Shown here: piece after piece, positions 1 through 8,199 of the stretch | Numbering within the stretch: the stretch's first letter is position 1 | Layout of the letters: every line of letters begins with the position of its first letter | From: Streptococcus infantis | Lineage (GTDB): Bacteria; Bacillota; Bacilli; Lactobacillales; Streptococcaceae | Reading direction: 5' to 3' | Length of the DNA stretch: 64,000 nucleotides | Assembly (NCBI RefSeq): GCF_021497965.1 | Contig: NZ_CP046525.1 | Coordinates: 620,001 to 684,000 of the forward strand | Notes under the pieces: generated by a model | The model's input: only the letters and a program-made list of their open reading frames with translations | Database searches by the model: none | Told to the model about the DNA's origin: nothing | Translations under genes and position numbers: made by a program

Positions 1-1
1 A

Positions 2-625
2 GCTATGGGTCTTGTCATGAAAGGACAAGGTGTCCAAGCTATTTATGGACCTAAAGCTGACGTTTTGAAATCAGATATTCAAGACCTTCTTGATTCAGGT
101 GAAGTGATTCCTGAAACTCTTCCAAGTCAAATGGCAGCAGCTCAAAAAGATGCTGTTGTATACAAAGGTGTGACTGAAGAAGTTTACTCAGTTGCTGACG
201 GTCAAGTCATTGAATTGGACCAAGTGAAGGATCCTGTATTTGCACAAAAAATGATGGGTGATGGATTTGCAGTAGAACCAGCAAATGGAAACATTGTATC
301 TCCAGTATCAGGTACTGTATCAAGCATCTTCCCAACTAAACATGCTCTTGGTCTTGTGACTGAAGCAGGCCTCGAAGTACTTGTTCACATTGGTTTGGAC
401 ACAGTTAGTCTTGAAGGAAAACCATTTACAGTTCGTGTTGCTGAAGGACAACAAGTTGCTGCTGGTGATCTTCTTGTCACAGCTGACTTAGGTGCTATCC
501 GTGAAGCTGGTCGTGAAACTACAACTGTAGTTGTCTTTACAAATGGCGATGCAATTAAATCAGTTAAATTAGAGCAAACAGGTTCTCTTGCAGCTAAAAC
601 ACCAGTTGCTAAAGTAGAATTGTAA
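2..625 (+). CDS. ptsG: PTS glucose-type transporter, C-terminal IIB end and IIA domain (partial)
   Basis: The reading frame is open to the left edge, so the gene starts outside the window. The first ~30 residues match the end of a glucose-type IIB domain (GVQAIYGPKADVLKSDI), and the rest is a Crr-like IIA domain. That domain takes phosphate from HPr on the histidine in VLVHIGLDTV; the second active-site histidine is in TKHALGL. In the IIC-IIB-IIA arrangement the phosphate passes to IIB and then to sugar imported by the missing membrane domain. Glucose is the usual substrate of this architecture, but specificity cannot be read from this fragment. A hairpin follows the stop codon. Confidence 0.85.
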   Translation, partial: AMGLVMKGQGVQAIYGPKADVLKSDIQDLLDSGEVIPETLPSQMAAAQKDAVVYKGVTEEVYSVADGQVIELDQVKDPVFAQKMMGDGFAVEPANGNIVSPVSGTVSSIFPTKHALGLVTEAGLEVLVHIGLDTVSLEGKPFTVRVAEGQQVAAGDLLVTADLGAIREAGRETTTVVVFTNGDAIKSVKLEQTGSLAAKTPVAKVEL

Positions 626-631
626 TCGATT

Positions 632-659
632 AGGGGTTGGAAGTATTTTTCCAACCTCT
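632..659 (+). terminator. Hairpin after the PTS gene, probable terminator
   Basis: An 11-bp inverted repeat (AGGGGTTGGAA / TTCCAACCTCT, one G-T pair) lies directly after the PTS stop codon. The T-tract after it is weak, so some readthrough into the next gene, 19 bases on, is likely. Confidence 0.5.
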
Positions 660-677
660 TGTTTATAGGAGAAAAGC

Positions 678-1496
678 ATGAAGTTTTTAACCCTTAATAC
701 TCATAGTTGGATGGAAAAAGATCCTGAAGAAAAATTTCAGCTCTTGTTGCAAGATATACTCGAAAACAAGTATGATTTAATTTGTTTTCAGGAAATTAAC
801 CAAGAAATCACCTCCGAGCAAGTAGAGGCTGGTCCACTTTATCATCCGTTACCTTCAGCAGAACTGATTCACCAAGACCACTATGTCCGCCTTATGGTAG
901 AGAAATTAGCTGCAAAAGGACTGAAATACTATTGGACATGGGCTTATAACCATATTGGTTATGATCGTTACCATGAAGGTGTTGCAATCCTATCTAAAAC
1001 ACCAATTGAAGCGCGTGAAATTTTAGTTTCAGATGTGGATGATCCGACAGATTACCACACACGACGAGTTGCTTTAGTAGAAACAGTAGTTGAAGGTAAA
1101 GAACTTGCTGTTGCGAGTGTGCATCTCTCTTGGTGGGATAAAGGCTTCCAAGAGGAATGGGCGCGTTTTGAAGCAGTTCTGAAAGAATTAAATAAGCCTC
1201 TCTTACTAGCAGGTGATTTTAATAATCCTGCAGGCCAAGAGGGCTACCAAGCTATTTTAGCTAGTCCACTAAACTTACAAGATGCATTTGAAGTTGCAAA
1301 AGAAAGAAGTGGTAGTTATACTGTTCCGCCTGAAATTGATGGTTGGAAAGGAAATAGTGAACCTCTACGAATTGATTATGTCTTTACAAGTAAAGATATT
1401 CAGGTAGAGCGTCTGCAAGTAGTTTTCGATGGCCAACAAAATCCTCAAGTTAGCGATCACTATGGCCTTCAGGCAGAACTCTCATGGAAAGATTAA
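678..1496 (+). CDS. Endonuclease/exonuclease/phosphatase-family hydrolase
   Basis: This 272-residue cytoplasmic protein has the metal-dependent EEP fold. Visible motifs in order are LNTHSW at the N-terminus, FQEIN (metal-binding Glu), a conserved His in SVHLSWW, LLAGDFNNP (catalytic Asp-Asn), RIDYVF, and the terminal SDHYGL (catalytic Asp-His). All the expected catalytic positions are present, so it should be active. The family includes nucleases, sphingomyelinases and inositol or sugar phosphatases; without a signal peptide a secreted nuclease is unlikely. The start has a good ribosome site (ATAGGAGAAAAGC). Its true substrate is not evident. Confidence 0.85.
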   Translation: MKFLTLNTHSWMEKDPEEKFQLLLQDILENKYDLICFQEINQEITSEQVEAGPLYHPLPSAELIHQDHYVRLMVEKLAAKGLKYYWTWAYNHIGYDRYHEGVAILSKTPIEAREILVSDVDDPTDYHTRRVALVETVVEGKELAVASVHLSWWDKGFQEEWARFEAVLKELNKPLLLAGDFNNPAGQEGYQAILASPLNLQDAFEVAKERSGSYTVPPEIDGWKGNSEPLRIDYVFTSKDIQVERLQVVFDGQQNPQVSDHYGLQAELSWKD

Positions 1497-1515
1497 ATAA
1501 GGGTTTTTAGTAAAA

Positions 1516-1561
1516 ATAAATAAGTTCCCCTTCTACTGACAGAAGGGGTTGATTTATTTAA
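1516..1561 (+). terminator. Intrinsic terminator after the EEP hydrolase gene
   Basis: A long inverted repeat centres on CCCCTTCT / AGAAGGGG with a six-base loop. It is flanked by complementary AT-rich arms (AAATAAAT / ATTTATTT), so it could work in both directions. Confidence 0.7.
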
Positions 1562-1644
1562 AGAGTTAATATAGTTAAAGTTTTTTATTGAATAACTTGT
1601 AAAATATCATAAAATCCTTTAAAATAAAAATGTTGGAGGAATTT

Positions 1645-2370
1645 ATGATTGTAAATCAAATTATGCGTATGATCCCGACGCTAAAGGTAAATAATAGAAA
1701 TTTAAATGAATCATTTTATATTGAGACTTTGGGTATGAAACCCTTGCTTGAAGAGTCTGCCTTCTTATCACTTGGAGACCAGTCAGGCATTGAAAAGTTA
1801 GTTTTAGAAGAGTCACCAAGTATGAGAAGCCGTAAGGTTGAAGGAGTAAAAAAATTAGCTAGATTGATTGTAAAAGTAGAAAATCCATCTGAGATTGAAG
1901 CGCTACTAGCTAGAACGGAAAAGCTTCCTCAACTCTATAAAGGAAACAAGGGATATGCTTTTGAGGTTCTTTCTCCAGAAGGCGATTGTGTCCTTGTCCA
2001 TGCGGAAGATGATATTAGAGATTTGGAAAAGGTTGAAGATGAAGTCACTTTTTCAAAAGACGAGAACATGCAATATTTGACGGCATTTGAAATCTCAGTG
2101 GAAGTTAACTTGCCAGAAGATACAAGCAGCCTACTTGAAAAAGAAGAAATCGAAAATCGAATCGTTTTTAGAGAAGCTCAAGGCGGTGATTTACTTGTTG
2201 AAAATAATGTAACTTGGGACTTGTCCATGTTGAAATTCCAAGTGAAAGAACTTGACCTAGCAAGTCTTCGCCAACGTTTTGAAGCTACAGGTTACTTTAT
2301 TCCTAAATCTGAGAAGTTCTTCCTAACTAAGGATACCAACAATGTCGAATTGTGGTTTGAAGCAGTATGA
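1645..2370 (+). CDS. cppA: CppA-family protein (glyoxalase/VOC-like fold)
   Basis: This 241-residue protein matches the streptococcal CppA family, named for a reported complement-C3-degrading activity but built like a vicinal-oxygen-chelate (glyoxalase/bleomycin-resistance) protein with N- and C-terminal halves. The N-terminal half begins MIPTLKVNNRNLNESFYIE, typical of a VOC beta-alpha-beta unit. No signal peptide is visible, so a secreted protease role is doubtful. The start is placed at this ATG because GGAGGA sits five bases upstream; an ATG 15 bases earlier lies before that ribosome site. The stop overlaps the next start by four bases (ATGA), indicating translational coupling. Confidence 0.8.
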   Translation: MIVNQIMRMIPTLKVNNRNLNESFYIETLGMKPLLEESAFLSLGDQSGIEKLVLEESPSMRSRKVEGVKKLARLIVKVENPSEIEALLARTEKLPQLYKGNKGYAFEVLSPEGDCVLVHAEDDIRDLEKVEDEVTFSKDENMQYLTAFEISVEVNLPEDTSSLLEKEEIENRIVFREAQGGDLLVENNVTWDLSMLKFQVKELDLASLRQRFEATGYFIPKSEKFFLTKDTNNVELWFEAV

Positions 2371-3299
2371 AACAAAAAATCATTCAAAAAATAGAGCAAC
2401 AAATTGAGGCAGGGATTTATCCTGGTGCCTCTTTTGCGTATTATCAGGATGGCGTTTGGTCTGACTGGTATCTAGGTGAAGCAAATCCAGAAATTGGTGA
2501 GAAGACGCGTGAAGGGTTGGTCTATGATTTAGCAAGTGTGAGCAAGGTCGTCGGAGTAGGAACGGTCATAACTTTCTTGTGGAAGGAAGGAAAAATCGAG
2601 TTAGACCAGTCCATAATAGCTTATCTACCAGAGGCGGATTACCCAGATATCACCATTCGACAGTTACTGACGCATGCAACGGATTTAGATCCTTTTATTC
2701 CTAATAGAGATCAGCTTTCAGCAGACCAGTTAAGAGAAGCTATGTTTCATCTGAATCGTCGAGAGAAAAGAGCTTTTCTATACTCAGATGTGCACTTTCT
2801 CTTACTAGGTTTTCTTTTAGAATCTTATTTTGAAAAGGTCTTGGATCAGATTTTACAAGAGCAAGTTTTGAATCCTTGGGGAATGAAGGAAACTCGGTTT
2901 GGTCCAGTTAGCAGTGCTGTTCCAACGGTTCGTGGACAGAAAGCAGGAGTGGTACATGATCCCAAGGCACGTTTACTAGGTAGACACGCTGGGAGTGCAG
3001 GTTTATTTTCAACTGTTCATGATTTAAAAATCTTCCTAGAGCATTATTTACAGGATTCCTTTGCTGAAGACTTAAGTCAAAATTATTCAGACTTGGATGA
3101 CAAGGAACGTTCATTGGCTTGGAATGTAGAAGGTGATTGGCTGGATCACACAGGTTATACTGGAACTTTTATCATGTGGAATCGACAGAAACAAGAGGCG
3201 GCAATCTTTTTATCTAATCGAACTTATGAGAAAGATGAGCGTGCTCAGTGGATATTCGATCGTAATCAGGTCATGGACTTAATTCGTAAAGCAGACTAG
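2367..3299 (+). CDS. Beta-lactamase-fold serine hydrolase
   Basis: The 310-residue protein belongs to the class C beta-lactamase / penicillin-binding-protein-like family. It shows the nucleophile motif SVSK (the SxxK box, ~residues 56-59), the Tyr motif YSDVHF in the position of YxN, and HTGYTGT as the third (KTG-like) box. There is no signal peptide, so it is probably a cytoplasmic esterase or peptidase rather than a resistance enzyme. It overlaps cppA by four bases and lies ten bases before the exporter gene, so the three form one transcript. Confidence 0.8.
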   Translation: MKQKIIQKIEQQIEAGIYPGASFAYYQDGVWSDWYLGEANPEIGEKTREGLVYDLASVSKVVGVGTVITFLWKEGKIELDQSIIAYLPEADYPDITIRQLLTHATDLDPFIPNRDQLSADQLREAMFHLNRREKRAFLYSDVHFLLLGFLLESYFEKVLDQILQEQVLNPWGMKETRFGPVSSAVPTVRGQKAGVVHDPKARLLGRHAGSAGLFSTVHDLKIFLEHYLQDSFAEDLSQNYSDLDDKERSLAWNVEGDWLDHTGYTGTFIMWNRQKQEAAIFLSNRTYEKDERAQWIFDRNQVMDLIRKAD

Positions 3300-3308
3300 G
3301 GAGGGATC

Positions 3309-4226
3309 ATGTCTAAAGCGTTAAAAGGAACTCTTTTTACAGTGATTGCAGGTATCGCATGGGGCCTATCAGGGACTAGCGGTCAATACTTGATGGCTCA
3401 TGGAATTTCTGCTCTTGTTTTAACCAATATCCGTTTGATTATTGCAGGACTCCTTTTGGTTCTTTTGTCCTATATCAAATCTAAGGAGCAATTCCTAGCT
3501 TTTCTAAAAGATAAATCTAGTCTGTTTTCTCTCTTGTTATTTTCTTTGTTTGGGCTCTTTTTAAATCAATTGGCCTATTTATCAGCTATTCAGGAGACAA
3601 ATGCTGGAACAGCGACGGTCTTACAGTATGTCTGTCCAGTTGGAATCTTAGCTTATACTTGTATAAAAGATAGGGTAACGCCTACTATAGCTGAAATTAT
3701 TTCTATGATTTTGGCTATAGGTGGGACCTTTCTCATTGCAACCCATGGGCAGTTGGATCAGCTTTCTATGACACCAGCTGGACTCTTCTGGGGCTTATTC
3801 TCAGCTCTGACCTATGCTCTTTATATCATTTTACCCATTAATTTGATTCAAAAGTGGGGGAGTATTTTGGTCATCGGTGTGGGAATGATGATCTCAGGTT
3901 TTCTAGCAGTGCCTTTTACAGGGATTATCGGGGCTAGTATTCCCTTATCTTTTGATATCTTTCTAGCTTTTGCAGGAATCATTCTGATAGGAACGGTCTT
4001 TGCCTATACTGCCTTTCTTAAAGGTGACAGTATCATTGGACCAGTCAAGTCTAGCCTTCTAGCTTCGATTGAGCCCATTTCTGCAGTATTTTTTGCCTTT
4101 ATGATTATGGGAGATATTTTTTATCCTGTAGATTTTCTAGGTATGGCAATGATTTTACTGGCTGTGACTATTATTTCTTTGAAGGATTTAATGTTAGAAA
4201 AGAAACAGACTCCAAAAAGGTCATAA
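3309..4226 (+). CDS. EamA/DMT-family membrane transporter
   Basis: A 305-residue integral membrane protein with about ten hydrophobic segments arranged as two EamA repeats. Typical motifs are WGLSGTSGQY in the first helix and the later AYTAFLKGDSIIGPVKSSLL stretch with conserved Pro and Glu (SIEPISAVFF). Such proteins export or exchange small metabolites such as amino acids; the substrate cannot be predicted. It is the last gene of the cppA transcript, with GGAGGGATC as ribosome site, and ends at a strong bidirectional terminator. Confidence 0.85.
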   Translation: MSKALKGTLFTVIAGIAWGLSGTSGQYLMAHGISALVLTNIRLIIAGLLLVLLSYIKSKEQFLAFLKDKSSLFSLLLFSLFGLFLNQLAYLSAIQETNAGTATVLQYVCPVGILAYTCIKDRVTPTIAEIISMILAIGGTFLIATHGQLDQLSMTPAGLFWGLFSALTYALYIILPINLIQKWGSILVIGVGMMISGFLAVPFTGIIGASIPLSFDIFLAFAGIILIGTVFAYTAFLKGDSIIGPVKSSLLASIEPISAVFFAFMIMGDIFYPVDFLGMAMILLAVTIISLKDLMLEKKQTPKRS

Positions 4227-4256
4227 AAAATCCACTCTTTATTTGAGTGGATTTTT
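4226..4256. terminator. Bidirectional terminator between the DMT gene and uraA
   Basis: A perfect 13-bp stem (AAAAAATCCACTC / GAGTGGATTTTTT) with a seven-base loop gives a T-run on both strands. It serves the exporter gene on the plus strand and uraA on the minus strand. Confidence 0.9.
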
Positions 4257-4260
4257 TATG

Positions 4261-4296
4261 TTTAGATATTTAGATATTTAGATATTTAAATATTTA
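4261..4296. repeat. Short tandem repeat, 8-bp unit TTTAGATA
   Basis: Three exact copies of TTTAGATA are followed by one variant (TTTAAATA) and a partial copy. The array runs into the uraA stop codon (4294-4296) and separates it from the shared terminator. It is a likely site of slippage. Confidence 0.85.
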
Positions 4297-5577
4297 ATTT
4301 TTGTTTTCGTATGGCAAGATCAAGTTCAAAAGGATACCTGTCATAGCTGATAGGGCAGTACCTGAAAGGGTAACTGGACCGAGTTTAAGGATTGCTCCAC
4401 CGAGTCCAAGCACGAGCATTGCGCTTGCGATGATAAGATTACGCATTTGACCAAAGTCTACACGTTCCTTGATCAAAACTTTCAAACCGTTGCTGGCGAT
4501 AACCCCATAAAGAAGGATAGACATTCCACCGAGTACGGCACTAGGGATTGTAGAAATCAAGGCAGTGAATTTACCAAGGAAGCTAAGGGCGATAGCGATA
4601 AAAGCAGCGTTACGAATAACAGATACAGAAGCGATGCGAGTCATACCGATAACCCCTGTATTTTCACCGTAAGTTGTATTTGCTGGTCCGCCAAGGAAGG
4701 CAGAAACAGAAGTTGCTATACCATCACCGAGAAGGGTACGATGAAGACCTGGATCTTTCAAGAATTGGCGTCCACAGATTTGACTTAGAACGGTGTGGTC
4801 ACCGATATGTTCAGAAATGGTTACGATAGCGATTGGTAAGATTGCGATTGTTTCCGGACCAAAGTAAAGGTTGTATTCTTTGAAGGCACCACCTGTGCTA
4901 AATGGTAGGTAGAAGCCTGGAATTTCGAACCAGTTAGCTTGAAGAACAGGAGTGAAGTCAACTAAGCCAAGTGCTAGCGCGAAGAGATATCCACCAATAA
5001 TTGCAAAGAGGAAAGGAATGATACGAAGGAAACCTTTTCCTTTTGTATTGATAAAAGCAGCGATGAGGAAGGTAACCACAGCTACAAGAGCATTTTTCCA
5101 GTTGCCGTCAGCTACAAGACCAGCATTGGTTACGGCAGAACCAGCAAGCCCAAGACCGATAACGATAATCATAGGACCAATAATGATTGGAGGCAAGAGT
5201 TTATCAATCCATTTTGTACCTGCGAAGCGAACACTTGCAGCAACAAGGACATAAACAAAACCAGTCAGGATAACCCCTGTCTGAGCAGCAGATACATCAC
5301 CACCCATTTCTTTCATGGCAAGTGACATGGCTGTAATAAAGGCGAAAGAAGAACCAAGATAAACAGGAACTCTAAAACCTGTTGCAATCATATAGATGAG
5401 GGTACCAACCCCTGAAGCAAAGAGGGCAACGGATACAGGCATTCCCAAAATCAGTGGGACCAAAATTGTTGCACCAAACATAGCAAAAACGTGCTGGAAG
5501 CTGAGAAGAATTCCCTTACCAGCAGAAGGACGTTGGTCGACGTCTAATAACAAATCAACAGTTGATTCTTGTTTCAT
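4294..5577 (-). CDS. uraA: Uracil permease (NCS2 nucleobase transporter)
   Basis: This 427-residue membrane protein is an NCS2/UraA-family proton-coupled uracil importer. Family motifs include the early QHVFAMFGATILVPLILG helix, the transport-site segment ISEHIGDHTVLSQICG (substrate-binding Glu and His), and GGPANTTYGENTGVIG. The start is placed at the ATG read as MKQESTV, because GAGG lies six bases before it. An in-frame ATG 12 codons upstream lies within the attenuator terminator and would not have a ribosome site. The leader carries a PyrR-binding loop and terminator, so expression should fall when UMP is plentiful. Uracil salvage here complements the pyr operon 6 kb away. Confidence 0.9.
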   Translation of the reverse strand: MKQESTVDLLLDVDQRPSAGKGILLSFQHVFAMFGATILVPLILGMPVSVALFASGVGTLIYMIATGFRVPVYLGSSFAFITAMSLAMKEMGGDVSAAQTGVILTGFVYVLVAASVRFAGTKWIDKLLPPIIIGPMIIVIGLGLAGSAVTNAGLVADGNWKNALVAVVTFLIAAFINTKGKGFLRIIPFLFAIIGGYLFALALGLVDFTPVLQANWFEIPGFYLPFSTGGAFKEYNLYFGPETIAILPIAIVTISEHIGDHTVLSQICGRQFLKDPGLHRTLLGDGIATSVSAFLGGPANTTYGENTGVIGMTRIASVSVIRNAAFIAIALSFLGKFTALISTIPSAVLGGMSILLYGVIASNGLKVLIKERVDFGQMRNLIIASAMLVLGLGGAILKLGPVTLSGTALSAMTGILLNLILPYENKN

Positions 5578-5599
5578 AAATACCTCACTTTTGGGCATC

Positions 5600-5636
5600 A
5601 AAAAAGAGCCCATTATTTTACAGCAATAGGCTCTCA
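5600..5636 (-). terminator. PyrR-controlled attenuator terminator in the uraA leader
   Basis: On the minus strand, AGAGCCTATT pairs with AATGGGCTCT and is followed by a run of six T. It lies just before the uraA ribosome site and downstream of the PyrR-binding loop, the standard layout for PyrR transcription attenuation. Confidence 0.85.
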
Positions 5637-5701
5637 GAGTAAGACTTCATTAAAAAATAATTGACCACATTTTAATGAATGTTATGTATATCTGCGTCTT
5701 C

Positions 5702-5719
5702 GTCACCTCACGGGATGAC
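5702..5719 (-). promoter_or_regulatory. PyrR-binding loop in the uraA leader
   Basis: The minus-strand RNA forms GTCA-TCCCGTGAGG-TGAC, carrying the conserved CCNGUGAGG core bound by UMP-charged PyrR. The same core occurs ahead of pyrR and between carA and carB in this window. Confidence 0.9.
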
Positions 5720-5741
5720 ATTAAAAACCTTTGCTTAGGAT

Positions 5742-5770
5742 AGTATAGCAGAAAAAATTCGTTTTGTAAA
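5742..5770 (-). promoter_or_regulatory. uraA promoter
   Basis: On the minus strand, TTTACA (5770-5765) and TATACT (5747-5742) are spaced by 17 bases, and the -10 is extended by an upstream TGC. The -35 lies inside the loop and stem of the rsmG terminator hairpin. Confidence 0.8.
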
Positions 5771-5777
5771 CGAATTT
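5751..5777 (-). terminator. rsmG terminator overlapping the uraA promoter
   Basis: Minus-strand AAATTCGTTT / AAACGAATTT form a 10-bp stem with a three-base loop, followed by a short T-run. The element overlaps the uraA -35 box, so rsmG termination and uraA initiation share the same bases. Confidence 0.6.
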
Positions 5778-5861
5778 TTCCCTAGCCCAGAAATAAGAAA
5801 GCGAGGTATGATTTTGTAAATCATTTTTTCCCGAGCCTAGAAATAAGAAAGCGAGGTTGAT
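5762..5861. repeat. Two tandem 50-bp repeats downstream of rsmG
   Basis: The copies are 5762-5811 and 5812-5861. They differ at five positions over their first 46 bases and share the core AGAAATAAGAAAGCGAGGT. The first copy contains the uraA -35 region. No coding role is apparent. Confidence 0.8.
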
Positions 5862-5886
5862 TTTGGCAGATGTCCGATTAATCATT

Positions 5887-6600
5887 CTAAAGTGGGCGTT
5901 TATTTGGCAAACCTGCTTTTCTTGGGTATTTATTTGGAGTTTCTTTTTTCTTTTCTACTATTGTTATGTAACGAGGGTCTCCATTGGGAAGAGTATAGCT
6001 GATGTTGTCCTCAACTTTGCTAAAGAGAAGGTTAAGAGCATTTTTTGCCTCTGTCAATTCCTCGGGTGCATTGCTTGCCTTGAGTGCGAGTAATTTGCCA
6101 CCAACTTTTAGAAAAGGAATGGTTAATTCAGATAAGACTTGCATACGAGCAACTGCTCGAGCTGTGACGATATCAAACTGGGCACGGAATTTCTTCTCTT
6201 GAGCAAAATCTTCTGCGCGCCCATGGTAGAAATGAACCCCTTCTAGATTAAGCTCCTCAGCTAAAAGCTGAAGAAAGTTAATGCGCTTATTGAGTGAATC
6301 AATGATGGTCACATCTAGCTGAGGGTAGAGAATCTTCATAGGAAGACTTGGGAATCCTGCACCAGCGCCAATATCAAGTAACTTAATTTCTTGGTTTTCT
6401 ATCAACCCTTGTAGGATAGGAGCGATGGAATCATAAAAGTGTTTAAGATAAACTTCTTCCTTTTCAGTAATTGCAGTCAGGTTGATTTTTTGGTTCCACT
6501 CGACTAAGAGTTCAAAATAGCGCTCAAATTGTGCTTTTTGCTGGTCAGTAAGATTAATATTCTGTTCAGCAAGTAGTGTGTAAAAAGTTTCTGGTTTCAT
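5887..6600 (-). CDS. rsmG: 16S rRNA (guanine-N7) methyltransferase RsmG
   Basis: This 237-residue protein (formerly GidB) methylates G527 of 16S rRNA using S-adenosylmethionine. The SAM-binding loop [17 protein letters not shown] and the later DIVTARAVA segment are clear, and the length matches the family. The start is set at MKPETFY, where AAGGA lies ten bases upstream; eight extra in-frame codons upstream include that ribosome site. Loss of rsmG commonly gives low-level streptomycin resistance in bacteria; this copy looks intact. Confidence 0.95.
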   Translation of the reverse strand: MKPETFYTLLAEQNINLTDQQKAQFERYFELLVEWNQKINLTAITEKEEVYLKHFYDSIAPILQGLIENQEIKLLDIGAGAGFPSLPMKILYPQLDVTIIDSLNKRINFLQLLAEELNLEGVHFYHGRAEDFAQEKKFRAQFDIVTARAVARMQVLSELTIPFLKVGGKLLALKASNAPEELTEAKNALNLLFSKVEDNISYTLPNGDPRYITIVEKKKETPNKYPRKAGLPNKRPL

Positions 6601-6626
6601 AGTTATATCCTTCTTGTATATCATCT

Positions 6627-6661
6627 TATTTTACCACAAAAACATGGAAATTTGATATACT
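6627..6661. promoter_or_regulatory. Divergent promoters for rsmG and lemA
   Basis: On the minus strand an extended -10, TGG-TAAAAT (complement of 6628-6633), fits rsmG. On the plus strand TGA-TATACT (6656-6661) fits lemA. Neither has a convincing -35, so both are extended -10 predictions. Confidence 0.45.
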
Positions 6662-6691
6662 TGTACTAATCAAAAGGCAGAAAGGAGCTTT

Positions 6692-7255
6692 ATGATGAAT
6701 TGGATTTTTTATGGACTTCTTGCTCTAATTATTTTCTTGGTAATTGACTGCTATAATAAATTGGTGAAAAATCGTATGCAGACCAAGGAAGCTTGGAGTC
6801 AGATTGATGTTCAGTTGAAGCGTCGAAATGATCTCTTACCAAACTTAATTGAAACAGTAAAAGGTTACGCTAAATACGAAAGTTCTACTCTAGAAAAGGT
6901 GACTGAACTCCGTAGACAAGTAGCTGCAGCAACTACACCTGCAGAAGCCATGAAAGCTAGTGATGCACTGACTCGTCAGGTATCTGGTATTTTTGCGGTT
7001 GCAGAGAATTATCCTGACTTGAAGGCTAGTAGCAATTTTGCTCACTTACAAGAAGAACTGACTAACACAGAAAATAAAATTTCTTATTCACGTCAGCTCT
7101 ATAATAGTGTCGTTAGCAACTACAATATTAAATTAGAAACTTTCCCAAGTAATCTGGTTGCGGCTATATTTGGCTTCAAGGCAGCGGATTTCCTTCAAAC
7201 TCCAGAAGAAGAAAAGGCTGTACCTAGAGTTGATTTTAGTGGTTTAGGTGACTAA
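6692..7255 (+). CDS. lemA: LemA-family membrane protein
   Basis: A 187-residue LemA protein: one N-terminal membrane helix (residues ~3-22), then a helical domain with the family signature ending in [18 protein letters not shown] and the C-terminal [19 protein letters not shown]. LemA proteins have an extracytoplasmic N-terminus and an unclear biochemical role. The gene is directly followed by htpX, the usual arrangement in streptococci, suggesting a joint role in membrane protein quality control. AAAGGAGCTTT precedes the start. Confidence 0.92.
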   Translation: MMNWIFYGLLALIIFLVIDCYNKLVKNRMQTKEAWSQIDVQLKRRNDLLPNLIETVKGYAKYESSTLEKVTELRRQVAAATTPAEAMKASDALTRQVSGIFAVAENYPDLKASSNFAHLQEELTNTENKISYSRQLYNSVVSNYNIKLETFPSNLVAAIFGFKAADFLQTPEEEKAVPRVDFSGLGD

Positions 7256-7256
7256 G

Positions 7257-8156
7257 ATGCTGTACAAACAAATTGCTAGTAATAAACGTAAAACTTGGAT
7301 TCTTTTAATTGTCTTCTTTCTTTTGCTAGCCTTGGTTGGTTATGCTGTTGGTTTTCTGTTCATGAACTCAGGTATCTGGGGCGTGACTGTAGCTATGATT
7401 ATCGGTTTCATCTATGCCTTGACCATGATTTTTCAATCTACAGAGATTGTCATGAGTATGAATGGTGCGCGTGAGGTTGATAGAAACGAAGAACCTGTTC
7501 TCTATCATGTTGTCGAGGATATGGCTATGGTGGCGCAGACTCCTATGCCACGAGTTTATGTTATTGATGACCCGGGTTTGAATGCCTTCGCCACCGGTTC
7601 GAATCCTCAAAATGCTGCTGTTGCTGCTACGTCAGGCCTTCTAGAGATTATGAATCGTGAGGAGTTAGAGGCAGTAATCGGGCATGAAGTTAGTCACATT
7701 CGCAACTTAGATATTCGAATCTCTACCATTGCTGTTGCTCTTGCTAGTGCCATCACTCTTTTATCGAGTATGGCTGGTCGTATGATGTGGTGGGGTGGAG
7801 CTAGTCGTAGTCGTAGAAGTAATGACCGTGATGGTGGAGGAATTGAAGTGATTATGTTAGTTGTTTCTCTCCTAGCCATCGTTCTAGCACCTCTTGCAGC
7901 AACTTTGGTGCAGTTAGCTATCTCTCGCCAACGAGAATTTTTAGCGGATGCTTCAAGTGTGGAATTAACACGCAATCCTCAGGCAATGATCAATGCCCTC
8001 CTTAAACTAGAAAATAGTCAACCAATGACTCATCATGTGGATGATGCTAGTAGTGCGCTTTATATCAATGATCCTCAAAAACGAGGTTTCTTGAAAAAAC
8101 TATTTTATACTCATCCGCCCATTTCAGAGCGGATTGAACGTTTGAAAAATATGTAA
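7257..8156 (+). CDS. htpX: Membrane zinc metalloprotease HtpX
   Basis: A 299-residue M48 peptidase that degrades misfolded membrane proteins. Two N-terminal helices (~13-32 and 37-57) precede the zinc site GHEVSHIRN (HExxH) and the third ligand in EFLADASS; two further hydrophobic segments lie between these. The start is the ATG one base after the lemA stop, with AGGTG inside the lemA end as ribosome site; a GTG nine bases upstream would overlap lemA but is less well placed. The C-terminal [13 protein letters not shown] is typical of the family. Confidence 0.93.
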   Translation: MLYKQIASNKRKTWILLIVFFLLLALVGYAVGFLFMNSGIWGVTVAMIIGFIYALTMIFQSTEIVMSMNGAREVDRNEEPVLYHVVEDMAMVAQTPMPRVYVIDDPGLNAFATGSNPQNAAVAATSGLLEIMNREELEAVIGHEVSHIRNLDIRISTIAVALASAITLLSSMAGRMMWWGGASRSRRSNDRDGGGIEVIMLVVSLLAIVLAPLAATLVQLAISRQREFLADASSVELTRNPQAMINALLKLENSQPMTHHVDDASSALYINDPQKRGFLKKLFYTHPPISERIERLKNM

Positions 8157-8189
8157 AAAACATCCAGAGGTTTTCCTCTGGATGTTTTA
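8157..8189. terminator. Bidirectional terminator between htpX and the ABC-F gene
   Basis: CATCCAGAGG / CCTCTGGATG with a four-base loop, flanked by A-run and T-run so that both converging genes can terminate here. Confidence 0.9.
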
Positions 8190-8199
8190 TTTCCAAAAG

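Noticed and set aside
4447-5254. Plus-strand frames opposite uraA
   Set aside because: The minus-strand gene is a full-length permease; the antisense frames have no domains or start signals.
5578-5613. Upstream ATG adding 12 residues to uraA
   Set aside because: It lies in the attenuator terminator, without a ribosome site; the internal ATG has GAGG at proper spacing.
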